DNA of 64,000 nucleotides, from the NCBI RefSeq assembly GCF_014697575.1, contig NZ_JACJSC010000010.1, forward strand, positions 62,001 to 126,000, given 5' to 3'. The notes under the pieces are model-generated. The model made no database searches, was not told the DNA's origin, and saw nothing but the letters and a program-made list of their open reading frames with translations. Position numbers and translations under genes: made by a program. Numbering within the stretch: position 1 is the first letter of the stretch; every line of letters begins with the position of its first letter. Below, piece by piece: positions 51,014-60,537 of the stretch. Source of the DNA: Planktothrix sp. FACHB-1365 (GTDB lineage: Bacteria > Cyanobacteriota > Cyanobacteriia > Cyanobacteriales > Microcoleaceae).

Positions 51014-52603
51014 ATGTTCTCAAACCAAAAGTTAAAAAAGTTATTTAGGTTTTTGAGTCATGCCCTAATCAGAATTAGAATATTGAATCAGGACTTCATG
51101 AGGATCAAAGAGTCAATGTTAGATACCCTTGACCTGACGCTATCGCTGGATAAAGAAAGCTATAAAACTCAGATAGAAGCTTTAATGAAGGAGTTGCGAT
51201 CGCTTCAACAAACCTGCCGAGATAAAAAATTACCGATTATTATTGTATTAGAAGGATGGGCAGCGGCGGGCAAGGGCGGACTCGTGAAGAAAATGGTGGG
51301 ATACATGGATCCAAGGGGGTTTACAGTTCATCCCATCTGGCCCCCAACCCATGAAGAATCCCGTTATCCGTTTCTGTGGCGGTTTTGGCAAAAATTACCT
51401 CCTCAAGGCACTATTGGCATTTTTTATCATAGTTGGTATACCCATCTTTTAGAAGATCGGTTGTTTGGGCGACTGGAAGCACCGGACGTCCCCATGGCCA
51501 TGCGACAAATTAACGCCTTTGAACGTCAGCTTGTCGATGATGGGGCGGTGATGGCGAAATTTTGGATACATTTGAGTAAAAAAGAACTGAAAAAACGTCT
51601 AAAAACAGCTTCAGAAGATGAGTTAGAAGCTTGGCGGGTGCGTCCTGAAGATTGGAAACAGGCTAAAAATTATGATACCTATAGCACCCTAGCAGAAGAA
51701 ATGGTGATTCATACCGGGACAGGTTCAGCCCCTTGGATATTAGTCGAAGGAGACTGTAAACGCTGGGCCAGGGTAAAGGTATTATCAACAATGGTGGCCT
51801 CCATTAAAGAAGCCTTAGACCGTTTGTATATTCAGTTACCTCCCGCCTTTACAACGCCCCAAGACCGTTTACAACCCACAGAACCTAACCCCCTAGCTAC
51901 GGTTAATCTGAATGCCGCCTTATCCTCGGAAAACTACAAAATCCAGTTACGTCAACAACAAGTTAATTTAAGTCAATTGCAACAAACTCTTCATCACCAA
52001 CAAATTCCCGTTTTAGCTTTATTTGAAGGTTGGGATGCGGCGGGTAAAGGAGGAGCAATTAAACGATTAACTGATATTTTAGATCCCCGTAGTTATGAAG
52101 TAAATACCTTTGCTGCACCGACGGACGAAGAAAAAGCCCATCATTATTTATGGCGGTTTTGGCGTTGGTTACCTCCGGGGGGAAAATTAGGAGTATTTGA
52201 CCGCAGTTGGTATGGTCGAGTATTAGTAGAACGAGTCGAAGGCTTTGCGACTGAATTAGAATGGCGACGAGCTTATCAAGAAATTAATGAATTTGAAGAA
52301 CAGTTAACCAGTGCGGGCTATGTGTTAGTTAAATTTTGGTTACATATTGATCAAGAAGAACAATTAAAACGTTTTCAGGAACGGAAAGACAACCCCTATA
52401 AATTACATAAACTTACGGAAGAAGATTGGCGCAACCGTGAAAAATGGCCGTTGTATGAAGTAGCCGCTAATCAAATGATTCAACGCACCCATACACCCCA
52501 TAGCCCTTGGACATTAGTGGCCGCTAATAATAAATATTATGCCCGTGTGAAAGTCATTGAAACTGTTGTTGAGGCAATTCGCCGTCGGTTAAAACAGGAT
52601 TAA
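51014..52603 (+). CDS. Two-domain PPK2 polyphosphate kinase (polyphosphate:AMP phosphotransferase type)
   Basis: The 529-aa protein contains two PPK2 domains in tandem. Each has the P-loop variant GWAAAGKGG (about 80) or GWDAAGKGG (about 343) and the following PRGF/PRSY stretch, FLWRFWQKLPP or YLWRFWRWLPP, and YHSWYT or DRSWYG. Tandem PPK2 proteins usually phosphorylate AMP to ADP with polyphosphate (class II). The first domain differs from consensus (HSW for RSW), so the second may carry catalysis. The start is uncertain: ATG 51014, 51098 and 51116 are in frame; the conserved domain begins after 51116. It is divergent from the PAP2 gene, whose start is 71 bases away. Confidence 0.87.
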   Translation: MFSNQKLKKLFRFLSHALIRIRILNQDFMRIKESMLDTLDLTLSLDKESYKTQIEALMKELRSLQQTCRDKKLPIIIVLEGWAAAGKGGLVKKMVGYMDPRGFTVHPIWPPTHEESRYPFLWRFWQKLPPQGTIGIFYHSWYTHLLEDRLFGRLEAPDVPMAMRQINAFERQLVDDGAVMAKFWIHLSKKELKKRLKTASEDELEAWRVRPEDWKQAKNYDTYSTLAEEMVIHTGTGSAPWILVEGDCKRWARVKVLSTMVASIKEALDRLYIQLPPAFTTPQDRLQPTEPNPLATVNLNAALSSENYKIQLRQQQVNLSQLQQTLHHQQIPVLALFEGWDAAGKGGAIKRLTDILDPRSYEVNTFAAPTDEEKAHHYLWRFWRWLPPGGKLGVFDRSWYGRVLVERVEGFATELEWRRAYQEINEFEEQLTSAGYVLVKFWLHIDQEEQLKRFQERKDNPYKLHKLTEEDWRNREKWPLYEVAANQMIQRTHTPHSPWTLVAANNKYYARVKVIETVVEAIRRRLKQD

Positions 52604-52617
52604 TTTCCGAAAGATTT

Positions 52618-52650
52618 TTGACACTCCCCCGTTAACTGATGACGAGGGAG
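52618..52650. repeat. Solo IS605-like terminal hairpin
   Basis: TTGACACTCCC, then stem CTCCC/GGGAG with a CG/CG inner pair, as at 42353. No transposase or tnpB is near. The site lies just after the PPK2 gene. Confidence 0.4.
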
Positions 52651-52815
52651 AATGTTAAATTGGAACTTGTAATCCGTAGGACTATAGCAATCCTAAATGA
52701 TTTATGAAAAAGTTCTGTAGGGGTTTGGAAACCAAACCCTCTTTACGCTCAACCTGTGTTCTAATAAGGATTGATTCAAGTTAAGCGGTATTATTATAAA
52801 AATTCCTCTAATGCT

Positions 52816-53802
52816 ATGTTTATTATCCTGACTCAACTTTTATTTCTGTTACTGGTAGGAGCCATTGCATTTAAAGTCTGGCAAATTTTGGGAGGTAAGG
52901 ATAATAGCTTAATTAGTCGGTTGTTATTCATCCTGGTTTTAGTCTTAATTGTTTCTGCCTTGATTTCACCCGATAGTCAAGTCGGTTTAGTGGTATTAGG
53001 AATTTTATCAATTTTTTTTCGTCCCTTGGGATTATCAATTTTACTTTTATTAATTGCCTCTATTTTTATTAAAAATGGTAAAATCGATAAACCAGGGCCG
53101 ACCTTAATTTTAGTCGCTTTATTAATTTTAATTGTAGCCAGTACCCCCGTCTTTGCGAATTGGCTGGCTCAACAAGTGGAAAAAGTTGCCTTAAAAACCG
53201 TACAAACCGATTTATGTTGTGGAGAACGGGCGGGGGCTATTGTTTTATTAGGACGGGGAACCACAGAACCCAAATTACCCTATCGCAAGCAAATTCAATT
53301 AACAGATACAGGCGATCGCATTCCCTACGCAGCCCAACTTTTTCGACAAGATCGAGGGCCGTTTATTATTGTCAGTGCAGGGCCTCGTCAGGAGTTAATT
53401 AATCCGATCATTGAAGCTAATGATATTAAACAACTTTTAATTTATATGGGAATTCCCGCAGAACGAATTCTACTCGAATCTCATGGAGGAACCACTTATA
53501 ATAATGCTGTTGAAATTTATCAAATTATGCAGAAACATCATTTAGGTCGAACGATTATTCTCGTCACATCTGCCTTAGAAATGCGTCGGGCGAGTTTAAC
53601 CTTTGCCAGAGTTGGGTTTAAAGTTATTCCCGCCCCCACCAATTTTTATACCTTTATTCATCAGAAAAAATATGTTCGTCATATTACTGGGGCAGATTTC
53701 GCGCCCAGTGCAGAAGCCTTATTATTAACAACACGGGTTTTAGATGAATATTTCTTAACCTTCTATTATTTTATTCGCGGTTGGTTAGCTCCCAGTATTT
53801 AA
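52816..53802 (+). CDS. DUF218 (ElyC/SanA/YdcF-like) membrane protein
   Basis: The 328-aa protein starts at ATG 52816 with several N-terminal hydrophobic helices (about 1-105, four likely), then a DUF218 domain (about 135-310): AGAIVLLGRGT, IIVSAGPRQEL, LESHGGTTYNNA. In E. coli relatives, ElyC and SanA affect peptidoglycan precursor or envelope integrity. The exact role is unknown. Its stop overlaps the convergent small gene by three bases. A longer frame to 52771 is unlikely because the chosen Met begins the hydrophobic helix. Confidence 0.85.
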   Translation: MFIILTQLLFLLLVGAIAFKVWQILGGKDNSLISRLLFILVLVLIVSALISPDSQVGLVVLGILSIFFRPLGLSILLLLIASIFIKNGKIDKPGPTLILVALLILIVASTPVFANWLAQQVEKVALKTVQTDLCCGERAGAIVLLGRGTTEPKLPYRKQIQLTDTGDRIPYAAQLFRQDRGPFIIVSAGPRQELINPIIEANDIKQLLIYMGIPAERILLESHGGTTYNNAVEIYQIMQKHHLGRTIILVTSALEMRRASLTFARVGFKVIPAPTNFYTFIHQKKYVRHITGADFAPSAEALLLTTRVLDEYFLTFYYFIRGWLAPSI

Positions 53803-54086
53803 AACCGAGCATATTGAACGCGATCAAGAGCAGAACTCGGCTGTGAGGCTGGACTGGAAGATGAACCTAACCCGACGGAATTTCCTACCATTGCTACTAA
53901 GAAAAAGAGGAGCAGAAATAAAAATCCTAGAGTTTCCCAATCGGAATTTTTCTCAGGTTTTGGTTTCTGTTCCTCTTTAACGGATTTAACATCCACTTTA
54001 ACTTCTATCTTTTTCCCCTGTAAAGGGCCATGCAGTTTAATACTGTTGCAGGTAATTTGATCCGCGATATGATCTTGATTAGACAT
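53799..54086 (-). CDS. Unknown 95-aa protein with one membrane helix
   Basis: The protein starts at ATG 54086 (MSNQDHIADQ), with a soluble charged half rich in Lys/Glu (KPKPEKNSD) followed by one membrane helix (ETLGFLFLLLFFLVAMVGNS, about 51-70) and a Ser/Pro-rich tail. No family is recognised. Its stop is overlapped by the DUF218 gene. The upstream sequence AGGAAAGCACC is a weak ribosome site. Confidence 0.6.
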   Translation of the reverse strand: MSNQDHIADQITCNSIKLHGPLQGKKIEVKVDVKSVKEEQKPKPEKNSDWETLGFLFLLLFFLVAMVGNSVGLGSSSSPASQPSSALDRVQYARF

Positions 54087-54318
54087 GGTGCTTTCCTGAA
54101 TTGTTAGTCTTAGAGCAATTCGCTAATCAACTACAACTCGGTTCACCTGAATTCGGGATCAAAATCCTAACCTAAACCCCCTTGAACGCCCATTCCCAAT
54201 TCTGGGCTAAAAAAACAATCCACTTTAAGGTTTAGGGGCGGGTGCTTTCGGAATTTCTGTTAACCCCAGAACCGGGCTAAAAACCGTCCCAACCTAGGAG
54301 AACAGAAAACAGGATTAA

Positions 54319-55980
54319 CTATTCATTGCGGAATTTAGAGAGGAAATTGCGAAGTTGTTCCCCCGCAACATCTCGTCCCCCTAAACCAAAGGCGATCGCA
54401 ATTGCTACCGCAACAGCCCCTAACAACAAACCAAAGGCTAAATTGACAATATCGCTGGCAATTCCCATTTGTTGTAACGCCATTGCACCGACAAAGATAA
54501 TAATCGCAATTCGAGCCGCTTGGGCTAAAAGACTAGATTGACGAGTTCCCGAACTCTCGATTAAATCATGAGCTAAATTGGCAAAATACAAACCAATGGC
54601 AAATACAATAATACCAATCAAAACTTTACCCGCAATCACGATAATTTGATTGAGAATTAAAGTTAAGGCGGCTAACCCTAAAATATCCGTTGCGGTGACG
54701 GCCGCAAACAACATAATCCCCACTAACACAATAATTCCGGCTAATTCAGACGGTGTGTTTTGGGGTAAGCGGGTAGAAACCGGAGAAACGGTGGGTTCCG
54801 TTGGAATGGTTTCTTCCGTAATAATACGTTCTTCAACCAGAGGAGTTTGGGAAGAATGAATCCCTAACCAGCGAAAGATATTATCAAACCCAATACTGGT
54901 TAGAATATTCGTGACTAAATCCGCTACAAAACGCCCAATCAAATAAGCAACAATTAAAACTGAAATTGCTAAAAAGATTTGGGGTAAGGCGTTAAAGATT
55001 TCCGTCAACATTAAAATAGCTGGCCCCGAAATCGCCTCAACCTTCAGAGTTTGTAAGGCAGAAATTGCCGTCGGAATCAGAATTAAAATGTAGACAATCA
55101 ATCCAATCAGGGATGATAATCTTTGATTCCCTGTAAGCCGATTTAAACCTAAACGACTGCCAAATTGATCAATGCCAACCGCCGCCAAAAGATTGGTGAC
55201 AATTCGACTTACCACTTGAGCGACTAACCAACCCGCACCTGCAATGACTAAAGCCGCAACAATATTCGGGAGAATCGAAAGGATTTGATAGAGCATTTGT
55301 TGGACGGGCTCTAATAATCCTTGTAACTGAAGCGTGCTGAGAATCGCAGGCAAAAATAACAGAATGATGAACCAATACAGAGCATTTCCTAAAGTTTCAC
55401 TCAGGGAAAATTGATCCGTAGCTGCATCATTCACTTGTTGATTTAAGCGTTCATCAAGGCGAAAGGCTCGGAACACTCGAATTAATAAAGTTCGGGCAAT
55501 GGTTGCTAAAATCCAAGCAATAGCAATTAAAATTGCCGCCCCAAACAGTCGGGGTAAATAGTTGGTAACTTGGTTCAGTAAACTGGTTAAGGGTGTCGAT
55601 GCTGCGGTTAGCTGAAGCTTATCTAAAAACGCAACAATTGCAAAGATAAAAATAATCCAGAATATGGTACTCCCCAACCAATCTTCTACCGGAAGTTTAT
55701 CTTCTGGTGCCGTTGAACCCGAAACCCAAGCGGCAATTCGGTTATCTAAGTCTGTTTTTTTAAACAGGCTTTTCACTAAAGATTGAGCAAATAAGGCGAT
55801 GAGGTAGCCAACCAATAAAATCCCACAAGCTAAAGCAATATCCACTACGGAAGTTTGACCTAACTTTAGGTTATTTAAGTCTAAGGGAACCGCTAGGGGA
55901 TTGTCCTGAGCCAAATAAAGCGGGGATAAGGAAGATAATTCCGTTCCCAAGGGTGCTATTCGGTAAAATGTTCCATTCAT
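54319..55980 (-). CDS. MscS-type mechanosensitive channel-like protein with repeated TM-helix modules
   Basis: The 553-aa protein shows repeated hydrophobic segments alternating with conserved amphipathic stretches such as NYLPRLFGAAILIAIAWIL, ILPNIVAALVIAGAGWLVA and ALPQIFLAISVLIVAYLIG, each followed by an amphipathic LTSIGFDNIF-like helix. This matches the conserved TM helix repeat of CmpX-like mechanosensitive channels. It has no clear MscS beta domain at the end. It likely sits in the plasma membrane and responds to tension. An acidic insert with Thr/Pro lies at about 380-410. Start ATG 55980. Confidence 0.85.
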   Translation of the reverse strand: MNGTFYRIAPLGTELSSLSPLYLAQDNPLAVPLDLNNLKLGQTSVVDIALACGILLVGYLIALFAQSLVKSLFKKTDLDNRIAAWVSGSTAPEDKLPVEDWLGSTIFWIIFIFAIVAFLDKLQLTAASTPLTSLLNQVTNYLPRLFGAAILIAIAWILATIARTLLIRVFRAFRLDERLNQQVNDAATDQFSLSETLGNALYWFIILLFLPAILSTLQLQGLLEPVQQMLYQILSILPNIVAALVIAGAGWLVAQVVSRIVTNLLAAVGIDQFGSRLGLNRLTGNQRLSSLIGLIVYILILIPTAISALQTLKVEAISGPAILMLTEIFNALPQIFLAISVLIVAYLIGRFVADLVTNILTSIGFDNIFRWLGIHSSQTPLVEERIITEETIPTEPTVSPVSTRLPQNTPSELAGIIVLVGIMLFAAVTATDILGLAALTLILNQIIVIAGKVLIGIIVFAIGLYFANLAHDLIESSGTRQSSLLAQAARIAIIIFVGAMALQQMGIASDIVNLAFGLLLGAVAVAIAIAFGLGGRDVAGEQLRNFLSKFRNE

Positions 55981-56287
55981 AATAGTTCCAGTTACTTATT
56001 GGATGTCCAAACATCGGCAAGGTTGTGATTCTCCCGACCTTTCTGTAGAGTTGAACGGTTGTCAATTCCTAAAGTGGAGGTTTTTGGTCTCACAGGAACA
56101 TAAACCGTTCTTCGCAAAGTCCTGGCTCTCCTGTTTTAACAAGGGTGCATCTTAAAGTCTGGTTATAATAGCGGAAAACAGGGGAAAATATGAACATTCT
56201 TAGGGGTTTTCCACTTATTCCCTCGTTAATAGCGTGGCTTTTTCACGTTTAACATGAAAAAAATCTGCCTATAGCTTGAAGGTTATC
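55981..56287. other. Intergenic region between divergent MscS-like and SRPBCC genes
   Basis: The 307 bases contain no frame or RNA I can support. Both promoters must lie here. Confidence 0.45.
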
Positions 56288-56737
56288 ATGCCATCTCGTC
56301 AAGTTTTTGAACAATCCATTTTAATTCGGGCCAGTGCAACGGTTGTAGAACGATGTTTTACCGAGTTGGAACTCATGCACCAATGGTTGAATCCTATGTT
56401 ACGTTGTGAACCGATTGACATCTGGGATACAAATGTAGGCGGTCGTTGTCGATTTGTGATTAAACTTCCTTTATTACAACCAACGTTAAAAACGGTGGTT
56501 TTAGAACGGGAACCGGGGTTAATTGTTTGGGGATTTGAAGGGTATTTTCAAGGCTGCGATCGCTGGGAATGTGTCCCAGAAATTGCTGGAACTTGCTTAT
56601 TAAATCGATTTGAATTTGAAATTCCTAATCCTCTGATTGAATTCGGGTTTAATCGTTTCGCGGCTGCTCTTACAAAATCAGACATGGAAGCTCAATTAAG
56701 ACGTTTAAAACAAGTCGCTGAACGAGTTAAGAATTGA
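56288..56737 (+). CDS. SRPBCC-family (polyketide cyclase/START-like) protein
   Basis: The 149-aa protein starts at ATG 56288 (MPSRQVFEQS). The sequence alternates beta strands with a central helix and contains the typical WLNPMLRCEPIDIW and GGRCRFVIK segments of the helix-grip fold. SRPBCC proteins bind hydrophobic ligands or assist cyclisation. The ligand is unknown. TTG 56276 is four codons upstream and less plausible. It is convergent with the DUF1400 gene. Confidence 0.75.
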   Translation: MPSRQVFEQSILIRASATVVERCFTELELMHQWLNPMLRCEPIDIWDTNVGGRCRFVIKLPLLQPTLKTVVLEREPGLIVWGFEGYFQGCDRWECVPEIAGTCLLNRFEFEIPNPLIEFGFNRFAAALTKSDMEAQLRRLKQVAERVKN

Positions 56738-56742
56738 TAACT

Positions 56743-56790
56743 GATGATGCGGATACTTGATGATGCGGATACTTGATGATGCGGATACTT
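56743..56790. repeat. Three perfect 16-bp tandem repeats
   Basis: Three exact copies of GATGATGCGGATACTT, immediately after the SRPBCC stop codon. A partial fourth copy GATAACTG follows. Unit length is not a multiple of three, consistent with noncoding DNA. Confidence 0.9.
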
Positions 56791-56799
56791 GATAACTGA

Positions 56800-56838
56800 A
56801 AAGAGGAATTTTAATCGTTGAGATCAAAACTCCTCTTT
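56800..56838. terminator. Bidirectional terminator between convergent genes
   Basis: Stem AAAGAGGAATTTT/AAAACTCCTCTTT with one mismatch, 13-nt loop, and T or A runs at both ends. It serves the SRPBCC and DUF1400 genes. Confidence 0.7.
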
Positions 56839-56863
56839 ATTGTTTATAAATTTAAGTGTTCAG

Positions 56864-57505
56864 TTATTGGCAAAGGCGTTGTTGAACTGCGGGTTGAGCT
56901 TTCAAGAAAGCGATCGCTTGTTCCCCTAAATTAGAAACATCATTATAGAGGTTGATCAAATCTTGAACATTAATCGTAATCGCATTAACTCCTTGGTAGC
57001 TGAGAAGTAATTCTAACATTGAGAGTTGACCATCACGGGTTACATTGCGTAATGCAGCAATCACCTTATCAACGGCAACGTCAACGGTACTTCCTGAAGC
57101 CACAAATTGATTAAAAGCTCCTACTACTAATCTGCCATAGGTGGAGTCCAGCAGATCATTGACCACATTAGTCGGAATTTGAACAGAGTAATTGAGAGCT
57201 TGACGGAATTGTTGAACTTGATCTGGAGTCAGTTTAGCTAAAGTAACCAAAGAACGAAGTTGATTGGACTGATCCCCAGTTTGAGCAAAGGTTTGTAAAT
57301 CGACAATTGATAAAGAAATATTGGCTGGCCCATACATTAATCTTAACTCATCAATAGCAGGTGCAGGTTGAGCAAATATTCCTAAACTAATTGTTAATCC
57401 CAAAATCATTGCTAATGCAAGGGATATATATTTAGATAGACCCTGAGTAAAAAATTGGTAGGGGTTACGAACTTTTTGAAACCAACGTCCTGATGTTAAG
57501 CTCAT
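56864..57505 (-). CDS. Secreted DUF1400 domain protein
   Basis: The 213-aa protein begins at ATG 57505, preceded by AAGGA at proper spacing. A signal peptide with a late hydrophobic core (ISLALAMILGLTISLGIF, about 27-44) is followed by a DUF1400 domain (IDELRLMYGPANISLSIVDL, LTPDQVQQFRQAL). In cyanobacteria DUF1400 is usually fused in front of an alpha/beta hydrolase; here it stands alone. The 15-nt longer frame is unlikely. Function unknown; location probably periplasmic. Confidence 0.8.
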   Translation of the reverse strand: MSLTSGRWFQKVRNPYQFFTQGLSKYISLALAMILGLTISLGIFAQPAPAIDELRLMYGPANISLSIVDLQTFAQTGDQSNQLRSLVTLAKLTPDQVQQFRQALNYSVQIPTNVVNDLLDSTYGRLVVGAFNQFVASGSTVDVAVDKVIAALRNVTRDGQLSMLELLLSYQGVNAITINVQDLINLYNDVSNLGEQAIAFLKAQPAVQQRLCQ

Positions 57506-57615
57506 TTGTTCCTTCCTCACAAGTAAAATTTAGTAACACAGTCATTTTGTTGTCCCATTCTAAAGGTCTGTTTGACCTCTCTTAAGGTTCCCTTAGATGG
57601 GGACTTCTCAAACTG

Positions 57616-58440
57616 TTACATATTCTGGCTCATTTGATCCAGTATCTGCCGGATTATAGCAGCATCCTGAGCCATTGGTAGAATTTCTAAATAATTCTCT
57701 AAATCTTGCTGTGCTTCTCTCCATTGCTGCTGATGGTAGTAGAGAATACCGCGATCGCGTTTTTCATTTACTGAATCTGGAAACAGCAATAAAATCCGTT
57801 CAATCACTCCTAAAGCTTGTTCAATTTTGCCTTCATTCAAATAAATAACTTTCAAATTCATCAACATCCGACCTAAAAATTGGCGGGGATTAACTGCCGC
57901 TAAAAATTCGGGTTGCATTTCGATAGGTTGTTGATAAATTTGTGTTAATCGAGTTGTACAATCTTCGGGAAATAAAATTTCTCCCTGGTTAAACGCATCC
58001 ACATAAATTTTGGCATCCTCAAACTCAGGACGGATTAAAAAATGCCCTGGCATTCCAATCCCTACCATCGGAAAATCAATGCGTTTACACAACTCTAAAT
58101 AAACGAGGGAAAGGGTTATCGGAATTCCGGTTCGTCGATTGATGACTTCATTAAAATAGCTATTTTTGGCATCGTAATAGTTATTTTTGTTCCCCCTAAA
58201 TCCTAAATCTTCATAGAGATAGTGATTGATCGTTTGAATCACCCGCAGAGGATAACGTTCCTGGGGTAATCGTTCTAAAATTTCCGAAGCCATTGTATCT
58301 AAAGCATTGAGATATTCTTCCGGTTCAATTTCTGGATATTCTTCTTGAGCAATATAAAGAGCCGCTTTTGCTAAATCAATTTGTTCCTCCGGTTGTTGAA
58401 TTTCTTGAAAAAAGCGTTGTCTAGCTTGTAAATAATTCAT
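57616..58440 (-). CDS. SirB1/transglutaminase-like and TPR protein
   Basis: The 274-aa protein is collinear with the SirB1 family: LNALDTMASEI, YLYEDLGFRGNKNNYYD, NRRTGIPITLSLVYLELCKRI and GMPGHFLIRPE. The C-terminal 90 residues form TPR helices (EGKIEQALGVIERILLLFPDS). The transglutaminase-like core is thought to be non-catalytic or a protease-like scaffold. It is cytoplasmic. Start ATG 58440. It sits 110 bases after the DUF1400 gene start on the same strand, so may be expressed with it. Confidence 0.82.
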   Translation of the reverse strand: MNYLQARQRFFQEIQQPEEQIDLAKAALYIAQEEYPEIEPEEYLNALDTMASEILERLPQERYPLRVIQTINHYLYEDLGFRGNKNNYYDAKNSYFNEVINRRTGIPITLSLVYLELCKRIDFPMVGIGMPGHFLIRPEFEDAKIYVDAFNQGEILFPEDCTTRLTQIYQQPIEMQPEFLAAVNPRQFLGRMLMNLKVIYLNEGKIEQALGVIERILLLFPDSVNEKRDRGILYYHQQQWREAQQDLENYLEILPMAQDAAIIRQILDQMSQNM

Positions 58441-58697
58441 ATTTTATTAGGGGATTTTAAATTAATGGGGTTTTAACTAACTTGTGTTTAATTTTACCGG
58501 GTAAAGCTATAATCCAGAACACACATCTATCTAAAGAAAGACTTTTATACCCTTGTTCATCAAAACAGTATAAATTGTTATTAATTTTTGGGGACAGATT
58601 CACTTCCTGACTCTTGGATACTTACCCTAAAAATGAATAGGGATGACTGTACGCCACCCCTACAACGGTGATTGGGAATAAAATCTTAAACTGAGCC

Positions 58698-60158
58698 TTA
58701 AAAGTCTTCCGTTAAGAAGGGATTTTCTTTGGGAAATGTCGGTAAGTGAATTGAGGCTAAGGACTCTAATTTTTTACGTCGTTGGGGATAAATTAATGGG
58801 GCTGGCCAATTAGCCGTATTAATTTCCTCGGATTCCGGTTGTTGAACTGCTACCGCACTGGTAGATTGAGATTTTTTTACCTCTAAATTAAAGGATTGTT
58901 CCCCCATTGATCTAGCCAATTGTTGTTGCCTCGGCATAGTTTCCGATGGCGTTGGCAAGACAAATAAATCCGCATCTTCTGAAATAAACGAAGCATATTC
59001 TAAACGAATTCGTTCTAATTCCCCTTCTAAAAATCGAGGTTGGGGAGAGTCTTCAACGGGAATTTCATCGTTAGAAACGGTTAATTCTACAGGGGGTTTA
59101 AACGGTTCAGGGGTAGACAATGGTGTTTCCTCAGAAGATAGAGATTCTAACCCTTCCGATAAAGCCTGAACCACCGGAAGCGTCATCTCGAATTCTAAGG
59201 ATGTTTGATCACCTATATTCCCTGAATCAGTCGATGAATTAACCGAATTTTCCATCGGATGTATGGGGTTATTGTTAGAGGCTGACCAAGGTTGTACTGG
59301 GGGAGCTTTAGGTGTTAATAAACCAGCAGAATAAAATAGGGGAGGTTCTTCTGTCATTACGGGAATTGATTCTAAGGTTTGTTTCCCGGTTTCAAATTGA
59401 GCTTGATTTTCTAAACATCGTTCTAATGCGACTTTAAATTGTAGGGTTTGGCGTTGTTGACGATGGAGTCGCGATCGCAATTCTCGGCCCATATTTTGGG
59501 CTTGAACTAACTCATGAAACTGCTCATTATATCGTTGTTGCGTTAAAGCACAATCCCGTTCCATTTGTGCTAATCGAGTTTGGGTTGATTCCCATTGTTG
59601 GGTTAAGGTTTCAACTAAAACCTGTTGTTGTCGGATGACTTGATTGGCAATTTCTAACTTTTTAAACAGTCGTTTAACTTGATCTTGTGTTGCCCCTAAT
59701 TCTTGGGTACGTTGCAACAATTCTGTGTCTTGATTCTGTCGATTCTGCCGATTTTCATCTAATTCTGCTTCTAATTCCGCCACCCGATTAATTAAATCTT
59801 GGTTACACTGATGTAAAATTTGCACCACCCGCACGGGATTATCTTCCGTTTCCCCTTCCACCGACATTAAGGACGCCGTTGCCATTTCGTTTCCCTCGGA
59901 ACCCTCTAGGAAAATCCCATCGGGAACCGTTGAATCCTCATCCCTGACCTCAGTTTCTGCCGATTGTTCTAACTGATTGATAAACTCAGTTAACAATTCC
60001 TCCAGGGGAATCGTGTTAGGAAAGTTCACCGTCTCCCACTCCTCATCGGGGGTTACAGCAGGACTAACCAACTCTTCCGACGGGGGCAAAGGTTCGGATA
60101 AAGGTGCTTCAGGAGGCTGATCAAACGATTCAGGAGTGGGGAGATCGGCTTCAGACAT
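58698..60158 (-). CDS. Cytoplasmic coiled-coil protein with acidic, disordered flanks
   Basis: The 486-aa protein is unknown to me. An acidic, Pro-rich N-terminus (SEADLPTPESFDQPPEAP) is followed by a long coiled coil (about 110-250: NQDLINRVAELEAELDEN, LVETLTQQWESTQTRLAQ) and a disordered tail rich in Pro/Ser/Glu. The last 20 residues are more basic, LESLASIHLPTFPKENP. Similar cyanobacterial proteins are scaffold or cytoskeletal in style. No signal peptide or membrane helix is present. It is divergent from murQ. Confidence 0.6.
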   Translation of the reverse strand: MSEADLPTPESFDQPPEAPLSEPLPPSEELVSPAVTPDEEWETVNFPNTIPLEELLTEFINQLEQSAETEVRDEDSTVPDGIFLEGSEGNEMATASLMSVEGETEDNPVRVVQILHQCNQDLINRVAELEAELDENRQNRQNQDTELLQRTQELGATQDQVKRLFKKLEIANQVIRQQQVLVETLTQQWESTQTRLAQMERDCALTQQRYNEQFHELVQAQNMGRELRSRLHRQQRQTLQFKVALERCLENQAQFETGKQTLESIPVMTEEPPLFYSAGLLTPKAPPVQPWSASNNNPIHPMENSVNSSTDSGNIGDQTSLEFEMTLPVVQALSEGLESLSSEETPLSTPEPFKPPVELTVSNDEIPVEDSPQPRFLEGELERIRLEYASFISEDADLFVLPTPSETMPRQQQLARSMGEQSFNLEVKKSQSTSAVAVQQPESEEINTANWPAPLIYPQRRKKLESLASIHLPTFPKENPFLTEDF

Positions 60159-60537
60159 GGCTTTTTTTATTTGATTTGTTTATTTATTTCTATTCTCAAT
60201 ACATGGTGAAATGTATTGTTTCTTATATTAAGGGCAATGGAGAATCGCGTCAAGTTGCTAATTTAAAAAGGTTTTATTAATGATCAGTTAAATCGGAAAC
60301 TCTATTGATCTGGATTAGGGATCGATTGCATCCCTGATTAATGTCTTGCTGATCAAGTCTTAAATAATAGCGATTTTTGCTCTTAATCTATCAAAAAACT
60401 GAGGGCAAAATAGGCTGTAATTGATATTATTCCCTTAGCTGATCACTCAATGTTAACCAAAACCATCACCTGATGACAAAAATTGGATATATTGGAGTAG
60501 CGGAAATCATACAGATTACATACAAGTTGAGTTAAAT
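60159..60537. other. Intergenic region between coiled-coil protein and murQ
   Basis: The 379 bases hold no convincing gene. AT-rich DNA with a weak dyad AGGGA/TCCCT near 60317. The two divergent promoters must lie here. Confidence 0.45.
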
